DNA of 5,586 nt, from assembly GCA_026982915.1 (NCBI GenBank), contig JALWQU010000104.1:1-5586 (forward strand), read 5' to 3'. Position 1 is the stretch's first letter. Each line of letters begins with the position of its first letter. The stretch comes from Candidatus Altimarinota bacterium. Lineage in GTDB: Bacteria; Patescibacteriota; Gracilibacteria; UBA4473. The notes below the pieces were generated by a model, which worked only from the letters and a program-made list of their open reading frames with translations, had not been told where the DNA came from and searched no databases. Made by a program: the position numbers and the translations under genes. This document shows positions 1 to 5,538 of this stretch, piece after piece.

Positions 1-844
1 ACATTATATTCTCTAAATCTTCTATGTCTTTTTTAATAGAAAATGGAATATTTTTTTCTTGATATATTTCTAATACTTTATTTAAAATTTCTTCTGTAAT
101 TTTATAATAAATCCTAAAATCTTTTGCTACATCCAAAAACAATTCAGGTAATATAATTTTACCTTCTTTTCTTAATCGTATCAACACTTCATAATGATGA
201 ACATTATTATTCTTGTCTACAACAGGTTGAAAATAAGGAATAAGCTGATTATAATTTAATGCTTTTTTTATTCCTTTAAATATTTCAAACTTTTTTAAAA
301 TAATTTGCTTTTCTTCTTCAATTTCAGATGAGAAAATAATGTTTTTTTGTTCTATTTTTGCTCTTTTTATACCGAACATAACATTTTCAAAATCTTCATA
401 TTTATTTTCAGATACACTAATTCTAACTTTAATGTAGATTTTACTATCTCCTACTTTGTAAGGCACATCTTCTATTTCTGATATTAAATCAACCAATAAA
501 GGTAATTCTTTTTCATATTCTTCAAGATAAAAACATAAACTATCTACACTAACTAAATATATAGATTTATCACAATTAAATATTTCTTTATAAAAGTTAA
601 TTATTCTACCTTTTATATCCCCTAATAATTGATTACCGTATTCAAATCCAAATTCAATATTAAATTCCATAAATTTATCTACATTAATAATAATTTTATT
701 AGATTGTTCTTGATTTTCTTGTCTCTTGTTTTCTTCATTTAAGAATAATGATAATTCTTCTAACACAAATGGATTTATTTGGTCTTCATTTTCTAAAAAT
801 TCATTTTTATTTTTATTTTTTGTAAAGAAAATTTTATCAAACAT
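1..844 (-). CDS. Degenerate GGDEF/EAL-type signalling protein, C-terminus beyond the window edge
   Basis: The frame is open from ATG at 842-844 to the left edge, giving 281 residues with no stop. The start has a good ribosome binding site (AAGGA, 6 bases upstream). Residues 1-48 are polar and Lys/Asn/Glu-rich. Residues 51-110 look like a diguanylate cyclase fold: NVDKF (54-58), then FGFEYGNQLLGDIKGRI (65-81), matching the usual 'GHxxGDxxL' helix. Where GGDEF should stand (about 98-103) it reads VSVDSL, so cyclase activity is unlikely. An EAL domain starts near 200 with LIPYFQPVVD and YEVLIRL (218-224), an acceptable E-V-L signature. The following 'FSINLS' segment reads FSIKKD (268-273), so the metal-binding Asn appears to be Lys. 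I infer a c-di-GMP-related protein that has probably lost both activities and may act as a sensor or scaffold. No membrane segment is seen. The remaining EAL residues are outside the window. Confidence 0.75.
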   Translation of the reverse strand, partial: MFDKIFFTKNKNKNEFLENEDQINPFVLEELSLFLNEENKRQENQEQSNKIIINVDKFMEFNIEFGFEYGNQLLGDIKGRIINFYKEIFNCDKSIYLVSVDSLCFYLEEYEKELPLLVDLISEIEDVPYKVGDSKIYIKVRISVSENKYEDFENVMFGIKRAKIEQKNIIFSSEIEEEKQIILKKFEIFKGIKKALNYNQLIPYFQPVVDKNNNVHHYEVLIRLRKEGKIILPELFLDVAKDFRIYYKITEEILNKVLEIYQEKNIPFSIKKDIEDLENIM

Positions 845-850
845 ATTAAT

Positions 851-855
851 TCCTT
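851..855 (-). promoter_or_regulatory. Shine-Dalgarno for the GGDEF/EAL gene
   Basis: On the minus strand AAGGA lies 6 bases before the ATG at 842-844. It fixes the start of the long partial gene. It is the clearest ribosome binding site in the window; genes of the his block show none as good. Confidence 0.6.
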
Positions 856-858
856 ATA

Positions 859-1008
859 TTATTTTATTGCATTATAATTTATTTTTTTTTGAAAATCAAT
901 TTCTAAAAAATAATCTTCATGATTTTTATATTTTTTTATAAAAATATTTGAAAAATTTTCCTTGGGAGAGAAGCCTAAGACTGAAATTATTTTTTTATTT
1001 TTTTCCAT
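859..1008 (-). CDS. Small 49-residue protein, possibly the remnant N-terminus of a larger enzyme
   Basis: A short ORF runs from ATG at 1006-1008 to TAA at 859-861, ending 14 bases before the GGDEF/EAL start, so the two are probably cotranscribed. The protein begins MEKNKKIISVLGFSPKENFS, continues with FIKKYKNH, and carries LEIDF near residues 35-39. The middle is not simple low-complexity Lys/Asn: LGFSPKE followed by a KKYKNH...EIDF stretch recalls, from memory only, N-termini of some DNA methyltransferase/restriction proteins of low-GC bacteria. At 49 residues it would be only a fragment of such an enzyme. No strong Shine-Dalgarno precedes it, and an in-frame TGA lies three codons before the ATG, so the ORF does not extend upstream. 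It could be a genuine small protein, a decayed gene, or a chance ORF in AT-rich DNA. Confidence 0.4.
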   Translation of the reverse strand: MEKNKKIISVLGFSPKENFSNIFIKKYKNHEDYFLEIDFQKKINYNAIK

Positions 1009-1043
1009 TACTCTTCAACTTTAAATCTTTTTCACTATTTCTG

Positions 1044-1847
1044 CTAATTTTTTAAATTCAAAATATCACTTAAGCTTAATTCACCACCATAAATATCCAA
1101 ACTACTCCCAACGGTAAAATCAAGGAGTCCTTGTGATTGTTGTTGAAACTGTCGGATGTCGTCTAGGGAATGCAGACCCCCCGCATAGGTGATAGCTATG
1201 TTTTTAGGATTGTTCTGTTTGAATTTTGTTAAGATAGCTACAAGATCGGTATCAAATCCAGACTTTTTGCCTTCAACGGAAACGCCATGAATCAAGAATT
1301 CCGAACAAAATGCCGATAGTTTTTTTAGTGTCTTTACCGATACTTCTAGATCAGTTTTGGTTTTCCAGCCATGGATCATAATGTAATATTTTTTACTAAA
1401 AGACTTACAGCTGAGATCAAAAACAAGGTTTTTTCTACCGATTGTTTTCGATAGCGCTTTTGCTTGTTCAAAAATAAGGTCTTCCTTGAAGTTTCCCTTG
1501 AGAAAGGGGGATTTAGAGGGATTTTTGTTCTTGAACAAAGCCGAGCTTATGATGACTTTTTCAGCTCCAGCGTCTAGGTATTGGCGAGCCGTTTCGGCGT
1601 TGATTCCACCGCCAATCTGCCAGTGTTTATATTGCAAAAGGATCGACTTTGCGAGGTTGAAGCTCGCTTCTGATTTATCCAGAACACAGATATGCCCCCC
1701 TTTTAGACGATATTTATGGAATATTTCGGCGAAGGTTGTACCCGATTCTTGACTTTCAAAGTTCACCGAAACCTCCGAACCAAGCGTTGATCCGATGATT
1801 TGCTTGACCTTTCCTTTATGAATATCGATACAGGGGCGAAGTGTCAT
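1044..1847 (-). CDS. hisA: HisA, phosphoribosylformimino-AICAR phosphate isomerase, eukaryotic (HIS6-like) type
   Basis: This is the fourth-step isomerase of histidine synthesis (ProFAR to PRFAR), a cytoplasmic TIM barrel. The 267-residue protein follows the yeast HIS6 pattern and not that of common bacterial HisA: CIDIHKGKVKQIIGSTLGS (6-24), QIGGGIN (77-83), VFDLSC (142-147), WKTKTDLE (161-168), EFLIHGVSVEGK (183-194), YAGGLHSLDD (221-230) and VGSSLDIYGG (246-255). The expected catalytic acids are D8 and D144. The second sits later than in relatives because residues about 107-121 are an inserted peptide (NPSKSPFLKG at 109-118) encoded by a palindromic repeat. The ATG overlaps the acetyltransferase stop (ATGA), and no Shine-Dalgarno is visible, so translational coupling is likely. 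It is the last gene of the block; no hisF follows and no clear terminator hairpin is seen after the stop. Function is confident, subtype fairly confident from remembered family motifs. Confidence 0.92.
   Translation of the reverse strand: MTLRPCIDIHKGKVKQIIGSTLGSEVSVNFESQESGTTFAEIFHKYRLKGGHICVLDKSEASFNLAKSILLQYKHWQIGGGINAETARQYLDAGAEKVIISSALFKNKNPSKSPFLKGNFKEDLIFEQAKALSKTIGRKNLVFDLSCKSFSKKYYIMIHGWKTKTDLEVSVKTLKKLSAFCSEFLIHGVSVEGKKSGFDTDLVAILTKFKQNNPKNIAITYAGGLHSLDDIRQFQQQSQGLLDFTVGSSLDIYGGELSLSDILNLKN
1494..1523 (-). repeat. Palindromic repeat inserted in frame in hisA (copy 1)
   Basis: Read on the coding strand, the copy starts AATCCCTCTAAATCCCCCTT and ends TCTCAAGGG, encoding NPSKSPFLKG. 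It matches the hisH copy at 24 of 29 aligned bases (hand alignment), in the same orientation and reading frame. Its core CCCCCTTTCTCAAGGG can fold as a short, somewhat degraded hairpin. It belongs by appearance to the widespread dispersed 'ATCCCCC...CCCCCTTTxxCAAGGGGG' repeats known from several bacterial phyla. The peptide lies in a linker between barrel strands, where HisA relatives have no counterpart. Confidence 0.75.
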
Positions 1848-2356
1848 TTTTTTAGGTTTAGTTCAAAGCAGTATTCATCATACCAGATCCCATTTTTTTC
1901 AATACATTTTTCATGGAGACCCAAATTTTCAAACCCCATTTTTTCGAGTATTTTTTGAGAAGCTATATTTTGGGAAAAAACTTCAGCCGTTATTTTTTTA
2001 AGTTTTAGATCGTGCTGAATGAAATGACAAATGGCCTTTAGCATCTCATAACCAAACCCCTTGCTTTGAAATTTAGAACCTACCCAGTACCCTAAATTGG
2101 CGCTTTTGAGCGTATAGTCGATCTCCCGAATAGAGATTCGTCCAATTATTTTTTTATTATTAAAAACTATAAAATTATAATCTTTGTTATTTTTATTTTC
2201 AGCACGAAAATAAGTTTCAGAAATATCACTCGGTGGATCCCAAAGCATGAATCTTGTAAGGTCCCAGTCATTTTTTATGAGTTCAAATAATTCAGGAATA
2301 TCCTTTTTTTCAATCTCACGAAGTGTCAATCTCGGTGTTTTAAGTACGGGTTTCAT
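1844..2356 (-). CDS. GNAT acetyltransferase, RimJ/RimL-like
   Basis: This is a 170-residue single-domain GNAT protein, which moves an acetyl group from acetyl-CoA to an amine. It opens with TPRLTLREIEKKDIPELF (7-24), typical of the RimJ/RimL (Acetyltransf_3) branch. Motif A is LGYWVGSKFQSKGFG (88-102), with the acetyl-CoA pyrophosphate loop Q97-x-x-G100-x-G102. Motif B follows as N130-x-AS-x-KILEKMGFENLG (130-146). The substrate cannot be told from sequence: family members modify ribosomal protein N-termini, small amines or antibiotics. It overlaps the hisH stop and the hisA start by four bases on each side, so it is embedded in the his transcript. No role in histidine synthesis is known for this family, and it may be a passenger. 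Its coding sequence looks more AT-rich than hisB. Confidence 0.88.
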   Translation of the reverse strand: MKPVLKTPRLTLREIEKKDIPELFELIKNDWDLTRFMLWDPPSDISETYFRAENKNNKDYNFIVFNNKKIIGRISIREIDYTLKSANLGYWVGSKFQSKGFGYEMLKAICHFIQHDLKLKKITAEVFSQNIASQKILEKMGFENLGLHEKCIEKNGIWYDEYCFELNLKK

Positions 2357-3027
2357 TTAAGGGGTGCGTTACAGAATTTCAACAGTAAATCAGCTCCAGC
2401 TTTGGCGGATTTTTCGGGATGAAATTGCATGCCGATAAAATTATCTTTTTGTACTATCGCCGAAAAGGATTGACCTGCATAATCGCATTCTGCGACGGTG
2501 AATTTTGAGATAGGGGCGTAATACGAGTGAACGAAATAGACATAAAGATCGTTATTTTTTACTTGTTCATCGGGTAAGTAGCCATTGAAAGGCTTAATAT
2601 TGAGGAGATTATTCCATCCCATGTGCGGAATCTTCATTCGACGCGATAAATCGGCATCGCTACAATTTCCATCCTTGAATTTAATGACTTTACCCGGAAT
2701 AATACCGAGACAATCTGTGTCATCCTCTTCTGAAAAATCAAAAAGAAGCTGCATACCTAAACAAATCCCCAAAACAGGTTTTTGGGTGTTTTTGAGCCAT
2801 GTGTCGAGTTTTTTGGCTCGTAGTATTTCCATGGCTGACCGCGCATGTCCCACACCTGGAAAGATTATTTTATCGGCTTTTTCAAGGGCTTCGGGTTTAT
2901 CGGAAATAAAATATTCCATTATTTCCCCCTTGATAAAGGGGGGCTTGGGGGGATTTATCAATCGATCTAGTGCATTTTGCACCGATTTTAAATTGCCCGC
3001 TCCGTAGTCGAGTATGCCAATTTTCAT
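2353..3027 (-). CDS. hisH: HisH, glutaminase subunit of imidazole glycerol phosphate synthase
   Basis: This class I glutamine amidotransferase hydrolyses glutamine and passes ammonia to HisF, which forms IGP and AICAR. The 224-residue protein has ILDYGAGNLKSVQNAL (5-20), FPGVGHARSAM (56-66), the nucleophile elbow GICLGMQLLF with C89, PHMGWN (134-139), YFVHSYY (164-170) and the triad partners H203 and E205 in FHPEKS. It is about a dozen residues longer than expected because residues about 24-37 (NPPKPPFIKG at 25-34) are an extra peptide between the first helix and the following strand, encoded by a palindromic repeat. All catalytic residues are retained, so it is probably active. The start is the ATG 24 bases after the toxin stop, with only a weak purine stretch upstream. 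Its obligate partner HisF is not in the window. Confidence 0.95.
   Translation of the reverse strand: MKIGILDYGAGNLKSVQNALDRLINPPKPPFIKGEIMEYFISDKPEALEKADKIIFPGVGHARSAMEILRAKKLDTWLKNTQKPVLGICLGMQLLFDFSEEDDTDCLGIIPGKVIKFKDGNCSDADLSRRMKIPHMGWNNLLNIKPFNGYLPDEQVKNNDLYVYFVHSYYAPISKFTVAECDYAGQSFSAIVQKDNFIGMQFHPEKSAKAGADLLLKFCNAPLK
2926..2955 (-). repeat. Palindromic repeat inserted in frame in hisH (copy 2)
   Basis: The coding strand reads AATCCCCCCAAGCCCCCCTT then TATCAAGGG, encoding NPPKPPFIKG. On the plus strand CCCCCTT (2925-2931), a GATA loop, then AAGGGGG (2936-2942) form a perfect 7-bp stem, better preserved than in the hisA copy. A G-rich tail follows (to 2956). Orientation and frame relative to the gene match the hisA copy. 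Confidence 0.8.
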
Positions 3028-3051
3028 AATATTAACTTTTTAGCTATGACC

Positions 3052-3357
3052 TTATTTATCAGCACCTCCCTCAGTTCTATCTTCTAGCATATGCCAAACC
3101 CTAATAATATAAATAATATTTTTTTCAAATCGATAACGAATAACATATCCACGCCTTCCAAATTTAACGATCAATTCTCGAAAATGAAAATCATCCTCCC
3201 AAGGACGACCTTTCTCGGGGAATTTCACTAAATTCTCGGCTTCCGTAATGATGAGGTTTATAATCTTCTTTGCCGCCTTTGAATCAATTGATTTACAAAA
3301 ATTATACAGGCGTTTTAAATCCTCGAAAGCTTCGGGAAGCCATTGAATTTCAATCAT
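3052..3357 (-). CDS. ParE/RelE-superfamily toxin of a type II toxin-antitoxin pair
   Basis: The 101-residue protein has the RelE/ParE fold signature. It opens with IEIQWLPEAFEDLKRLYNF (2-20), a strand followed by the first helix. A second helix holds KIINLIITEAENL (31-43), then FPEKGRP (46-52), FRELIV (59-64), GYVIRYRF (70-77) and the C-terminal strand IIYIIRVWHMLEDR (81-94). This pattern of Arg and His around strands 3-4 is usual for ParE-like 'plasmid stabilisation' toxins. Whether it poisons gyrase (ParE) or cleaves mRNA (RelE) cannot be decided from sequence. Its ATG overlaps the antitoxin stop (ATGA), the classic antitoxin-first arrangement. The protein is full length with no frameshift, so the module may be functional. 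The toxin stop lies only 24 bases before hisH, so transcription of the pair probably continues into hisH. Confidence 0.87.
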   Translation of the reverse strand: MIEIQWLPEAFEDLKRLYNFCKSIDSKAAKKIINLIITEAENLVKFPEKGRPWEDDFHFRELIVKFGRRGYVIRYRFEKNIIYIIRVWHMLEDRTEGGADK

Positions 3358-3599
3358 AGCTTTGATGACCAGTTCTTAACTTTAGAATGCGTCACTGATT
3401 CACCGGTTAAAGAAAATTTATGCCATCTTTCCTTCGTTATTTCAATTTCTTTTTCTCTTTTTTCTTCTTGTTCTAAATAATGCTCAATAGCCTTTTTCAT
3501 CAAATAATGCGGCGATCGCTCACGCTTAGCCCCCAAAGCCTTCAATCGCGTTTTTGTTTCGGAGTCCAAACGGATACCAATAGTCGTTTGTGTTGTCAT
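3354..3599 (-). CDS. Ribbon-helix-helix antitoxin (RelB/CopG-type)
   Basis: The protein has 81 residues. Residues 4-43 form a ribbon-helix-helix DNA-binding domain: the strand QTTIGIRLD (4-12), helix SETKTRLKALGAK (13-25), turn RERSPHY, and helix LMKKAIEHYLEQ (33-44). The tail (45-81) is charged, then holds RWHKFSLTG, and is expected to wrap the toxin. Such proteins neutralise the ParE/RelE partner and repress their own promoter as dimers. The start is ATG at 3597-3599, with a weak CAGG 7 bases upstream and a clear promoter and palindromes further up. It overlaps the toxin gene by four bases. A good match in architecture to chromosomal RHH-ParE pairs; exact subfamily not assigned. Confidence 0.85.
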   Translation of the reverse strand: MTTQTTIGIRLDSETKTRLKALGAKRERSPHYLMKKAIEHYLEQEEKREKEIEITKERWHKFSLTGESVTHSKVKNWSSKL

Positions 3600-3618
3600 A
3601 TTTGAACCTGATTATGTT

Positions 3619-3632
3619 GTGCAATGTTGCAC
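3619..3632. promoter_or_regulatory. Palindrome at the toxin-antitoxin transcription start, candidate operator
   Basis: GTGCAATGTTGCAC is a perfect 6+2+6 inverted repeat. It begins 2 bases downstream of the -10 box of the antitoxin promoter and covers the predicted transcription start, about 20 bases before the ATG. This is where an RHH antitoxin or toxin-antitoxin complex would repress. The binding itself is inferred. Confidence 0.5.
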
Positions 3633-3634
3633 CT

Positions 3635-3664
3635 ATTGTAACATAGTGGTAATTGTTTTGTCAA
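3635..3664 (-). promoter_or_regulatory. Sigma-70 promoter of the toxin-antitoxin genes
   Basis: The minus strand has a perfect -35 box TTGACA (3659-3664), an 18-base spacer and the -10 box TACAAT (3635-3640), preceded by TGT, which gives an extended -10. The predicted start lies about 30 bases before the antitoxin ATG. The -35 is centred in a 13-base palindrome (GTTTTG-T-CAAAAC, 3655-3667), a possible second regulator site. With no terminator seen before hisH, this promoter probably also drives hisH, the GNAT gene and hisA. Confidence 0.7.
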
Positions 3665-3687
3665 AACGCATATTTGGTTGTTTTGCC

Positions 3688-4752
3688 TCATAAAACCCCT
3701 TTCGTCGAGCTAACCCCTTGCCCTGTTTCCTTAACCGCTTCACGGAGGCATCGGGCGAAAGTTTTAAATAAAATTTCAATTTTATGATGCGTGTTTTCGC
3801 CTTCAATAATAAAATGTCCGTTTAAGCCAGACGCATAGCAAAAACTTTTAAAAAAATGGGAAATCATTTCCGTTGGTACATCCCCTACAAACTCACGGTC
3901 GAATTTTTTGGGTTCGAAAATAGCCTCACCGCGTCCAGAAAAATCAAGCGCTACAAAGGCTCGTGCTTCATCCATGGGGAGTAGTTTTTCATAGGCGTAT
4001 CGTTCGATGCCCCACTTATTGCCCAGCGCTTTTTTGAATGCTTGCCCCAGGGCTAGAGCGGTATCCTCAATAGTGTGGTGTTCGTCGATATGGAGATCAC
4101 CTGTAACACTTATATCGAGGTTGAAACCGCCGTGTTTACCGAGTTGTTCCAGCATATGATCGAAGAAATTCAAACCCGTTTTTATATTCGTTTTGCCGTC
4201 GCCATCTAGGTTAAGGGTTATATTTATATCCGTTTCCTTCGTCTTTCGTGAAACTATGGCGGTTCGTGGTTTATGACAGATACTGTTGGCAATTTCTGAC
4301 CAGGTATTTTTGGGTATTTTGTAGCCTTTTATACTTAAATTTCTAGCAAACTCCATATCGGATTCACGATCTCCAATCATGTAGGTATTATCGAGATCTA
4401 GCTTATTTTTTACCAAAAAATCATCGAGTATGCCGAGTTTTGGCTTTCGACAGTCACAGTGATCTTTTTCGAAGTGTGGACACTCAAAAATAGCCTCAAA
4501 GCTAACACCTTCGCTGGCTAAAATCTCAAACATTTTGTGGTTAATTTTTTCGTACACCTCACGAGGATTACTATCGGTACCAAGGCCGTCTTGATTGGTC
4601 ACCATAAAGAGCTTAAATCCAGATCGTGATAGTTTTTTTAACGCGGAAATAACTCCGGGGAGAAATTGCATTTCCTCAAGAGAGTTTACCTGAAAAGTTT
4701 CAGGTGGTTCTGCGATGATAGTACCATCGCGATCGATAAAAAGTGTTTTCAT
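3688..4752 (-). CDS. hisB: HisB, bifunctional histidinol-phosphatase / imidazoleglycerol-phosphate dehydratase
   Basis: The 354 residues match the E. coli-type fusion (about 355). Residues 1-160 are a HAD phosphatase: nucleophile D7 and acid D9 in FIDRDGT, VTNQDGLGT (51-59), a zinc site C91-x-H93 with C99-x-C101 (CDCRKPK), and IGDRESD (126-132). It removes phosphate from histidinol phosphate. From about 164 the dehydratase half has FFDHMLEQLGKHGGF (196-210), DEHHTIEDTALALGQA (223-238), PMDEARAFVALDFSGR (259-274), and the second metal motif HHKIE (322-326), ending SSTKGVL. It converts IGP to imidazole-acetol phosphate with bound manganese. No truncation or missing catalytic residue is seen. 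The ATG lies 3 bases after the hydrolase stop with no Shine-Dalgarno, which suggests coupled translation. The bifunctional form occurs in enterobacteria, Campylobacter and some other lineages, so it narrows the host only loosely. Confidence 0.96.
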   Translation of the reverse strand: MKTLFIDRDGTIIAEPPETFQVNSLEEMQFLPGVISALKKLSRSGFKLFMVTNQDGLGTDSNPREVYEKINHKMFEILASEGVSFEAIFECPHFEKDHCDCRKPKLGILDDFLVKNKLDLDNTYMIGDRESDMEFARNLSIKGYKIPKNTWSEIANSICHKPRTAIVSRKTKETDINITLNLDGDGKTNIKTGLNFFDHMLEQLGKHGGFNLDISVTGDLHIDEHHTIEDTALALGQAFKKALGNKWGIERYAYEKLLPMDEARAFVALDFSGRGEAIFEPKKFDREFVGDVPTEMISHFFKSFCYASGLNGHFIIEGENTHHKIEILFKTFARCLREAVKETGQGVSSTKGVL

Positions 4753-4755
4753 AAA

Positions 4756-5538
4756 TTATTTAATAAAAGATTTAACGGTTCTGATTAAGGCCTCTCTCAG
4801 ATTAGGATCACTCGTCGAATGTCCTGCCAAAGGAAATTCAATTGTTGAATCATTCAGCAATTCGTGTAATTGCCATGCATCATGCGCGGGACAGATCGCA
4901 TCATACCGCCCATGAACGATCCGTGTTGGTATATTTTCAATTTTTCTTGCATTATCCAAAATATAATTCAGCGGTATAAAAGCATTTTGAGCGATATAGT
5001 TCGCCTCAATTCTCGCACTATCCACTAATTTATCATCCGTCTTTAGCCTTTTTTCTATGGCCAAAATATCCGGATCAAGAAATGCCAAAATCGCTTCAAA
5101 TAAAGTAAAATCATACGCCCAATTTCGTTGTTCATCACCTTGGCTCATATTGAGATTCTCGACAAAAAACTGACAAATATTATCTCGATTGGCTTCTGGA
5201 ACTTTCGCCAAAAGATCCGCCCATTTGTCAGGAAAGAGATAAGGTTTTTCATTTCCAAATAAAAAATCATGCTTCGGGGCACAGGGCAGATAAATGCCTC
5301 GTAAGATCATGCCTTTTATTTTTTCCGGATACCGAATCGCAAAGACCAGTGATAGCGTCGATCCCCAAGATCCTCCAAATAGGTAAATTTCATCCTTTAT
5401 TTGGAAGTAATCGAGAATTTTGTTTATATCTGATACCAACTCATCCGTAGTGTTATTTTCTAAAATATCCCCCTGAAACTTTGATCGCCCCGCCCCCCGC
5501 TGGTCAAAGAAAATAATATAATGCTGGCAGCTAATAAA
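4756..5538 (-). CDS. pip: Proline iminopeptidase-like alpha/beta hydrolase, N-terminus missing
   Basis: The frame is open from just after an in-frame TAA (5539-5541) to the stop at 4756-4758, about 260 residues; the family is about 310-320. Homology begins at QHYIIFFDQRGAGRS (from about 5526), the conserved DQRG segment, and continues past the first possible start, a TTG at 5437-5439. Counting from that TTG, the nucleophile is S24 in GGSWGST, the acid D180 in HGRYD, and the His H207 in LAGHS. ARIEANY (142-148) matches the substrate-amine-binding ARIE segment. Missing are the first 50-60 residues, including the HGGPG oxyanion loop, so a product starting at TTG would be inactive. Sequence beyond about 5527 is unrelated in this frame, meaning either a disrupted gene or an assembly join. 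The intact enzyme cleaves N-terminal proline from peptides. It ends 3 bases before hisB. Confidence 0.8.
   Translation of the reverse strand, partial: FISCQHYIIFFDQRGAGRSKFQGDILENNTTDELVSDINKILDYFQIKDEIYLFGGSWGSTLSLVFAIRYPEKIKGMILRGIYLPCAPKHDFLFGNEKPYLFPDKWADLLAKVPEANRDNICQFFVENLNMSQGDEQRNWAYDFTLFEAILAFLDPDILAIEKRLKTDDKLVDSARIEANYIAQNAFIPLNYILDNARKIENIPTRIVHGRYDAICPAHDAWQLHELLNDSTIEFPLAGHSTSDPNLREALIRTVKSFIK

Noticed and set aside
726..941. Plus-strand 71-residue ORF
   Set aside because: Antisense to the GGDEF/EAL gene and the 49-residue ORF; Phe/Leu/Asn-rich product typical of the reverse of AT-rich coding DNA, with no family features.
1486..1752. Plus-strand 88-residue ORF
   Set aside because: Lies wholly antisense to hisA, whose motifs are clear; its start falls at the repeat.
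2925..2942. The CCCCCTT/AAGGGGG hairpin as a transcription terminator
   Set aside because: It lies inside the hisH coding frame near its start, has no T-tract, and matches a second copy in hisA, so a dispersed repeat explains it better.
2585..3007. Plus-strand 140-residue ORF
   Set aside because: Antisense to hisH, which has its full catalytic triad; no recognisable domain.
4715..4915. Plus-strand 66-residue ORF
   Set aside because: Antisense to the hisB start and the hydrolase C-terminus; no domain or ribosome binding site support.
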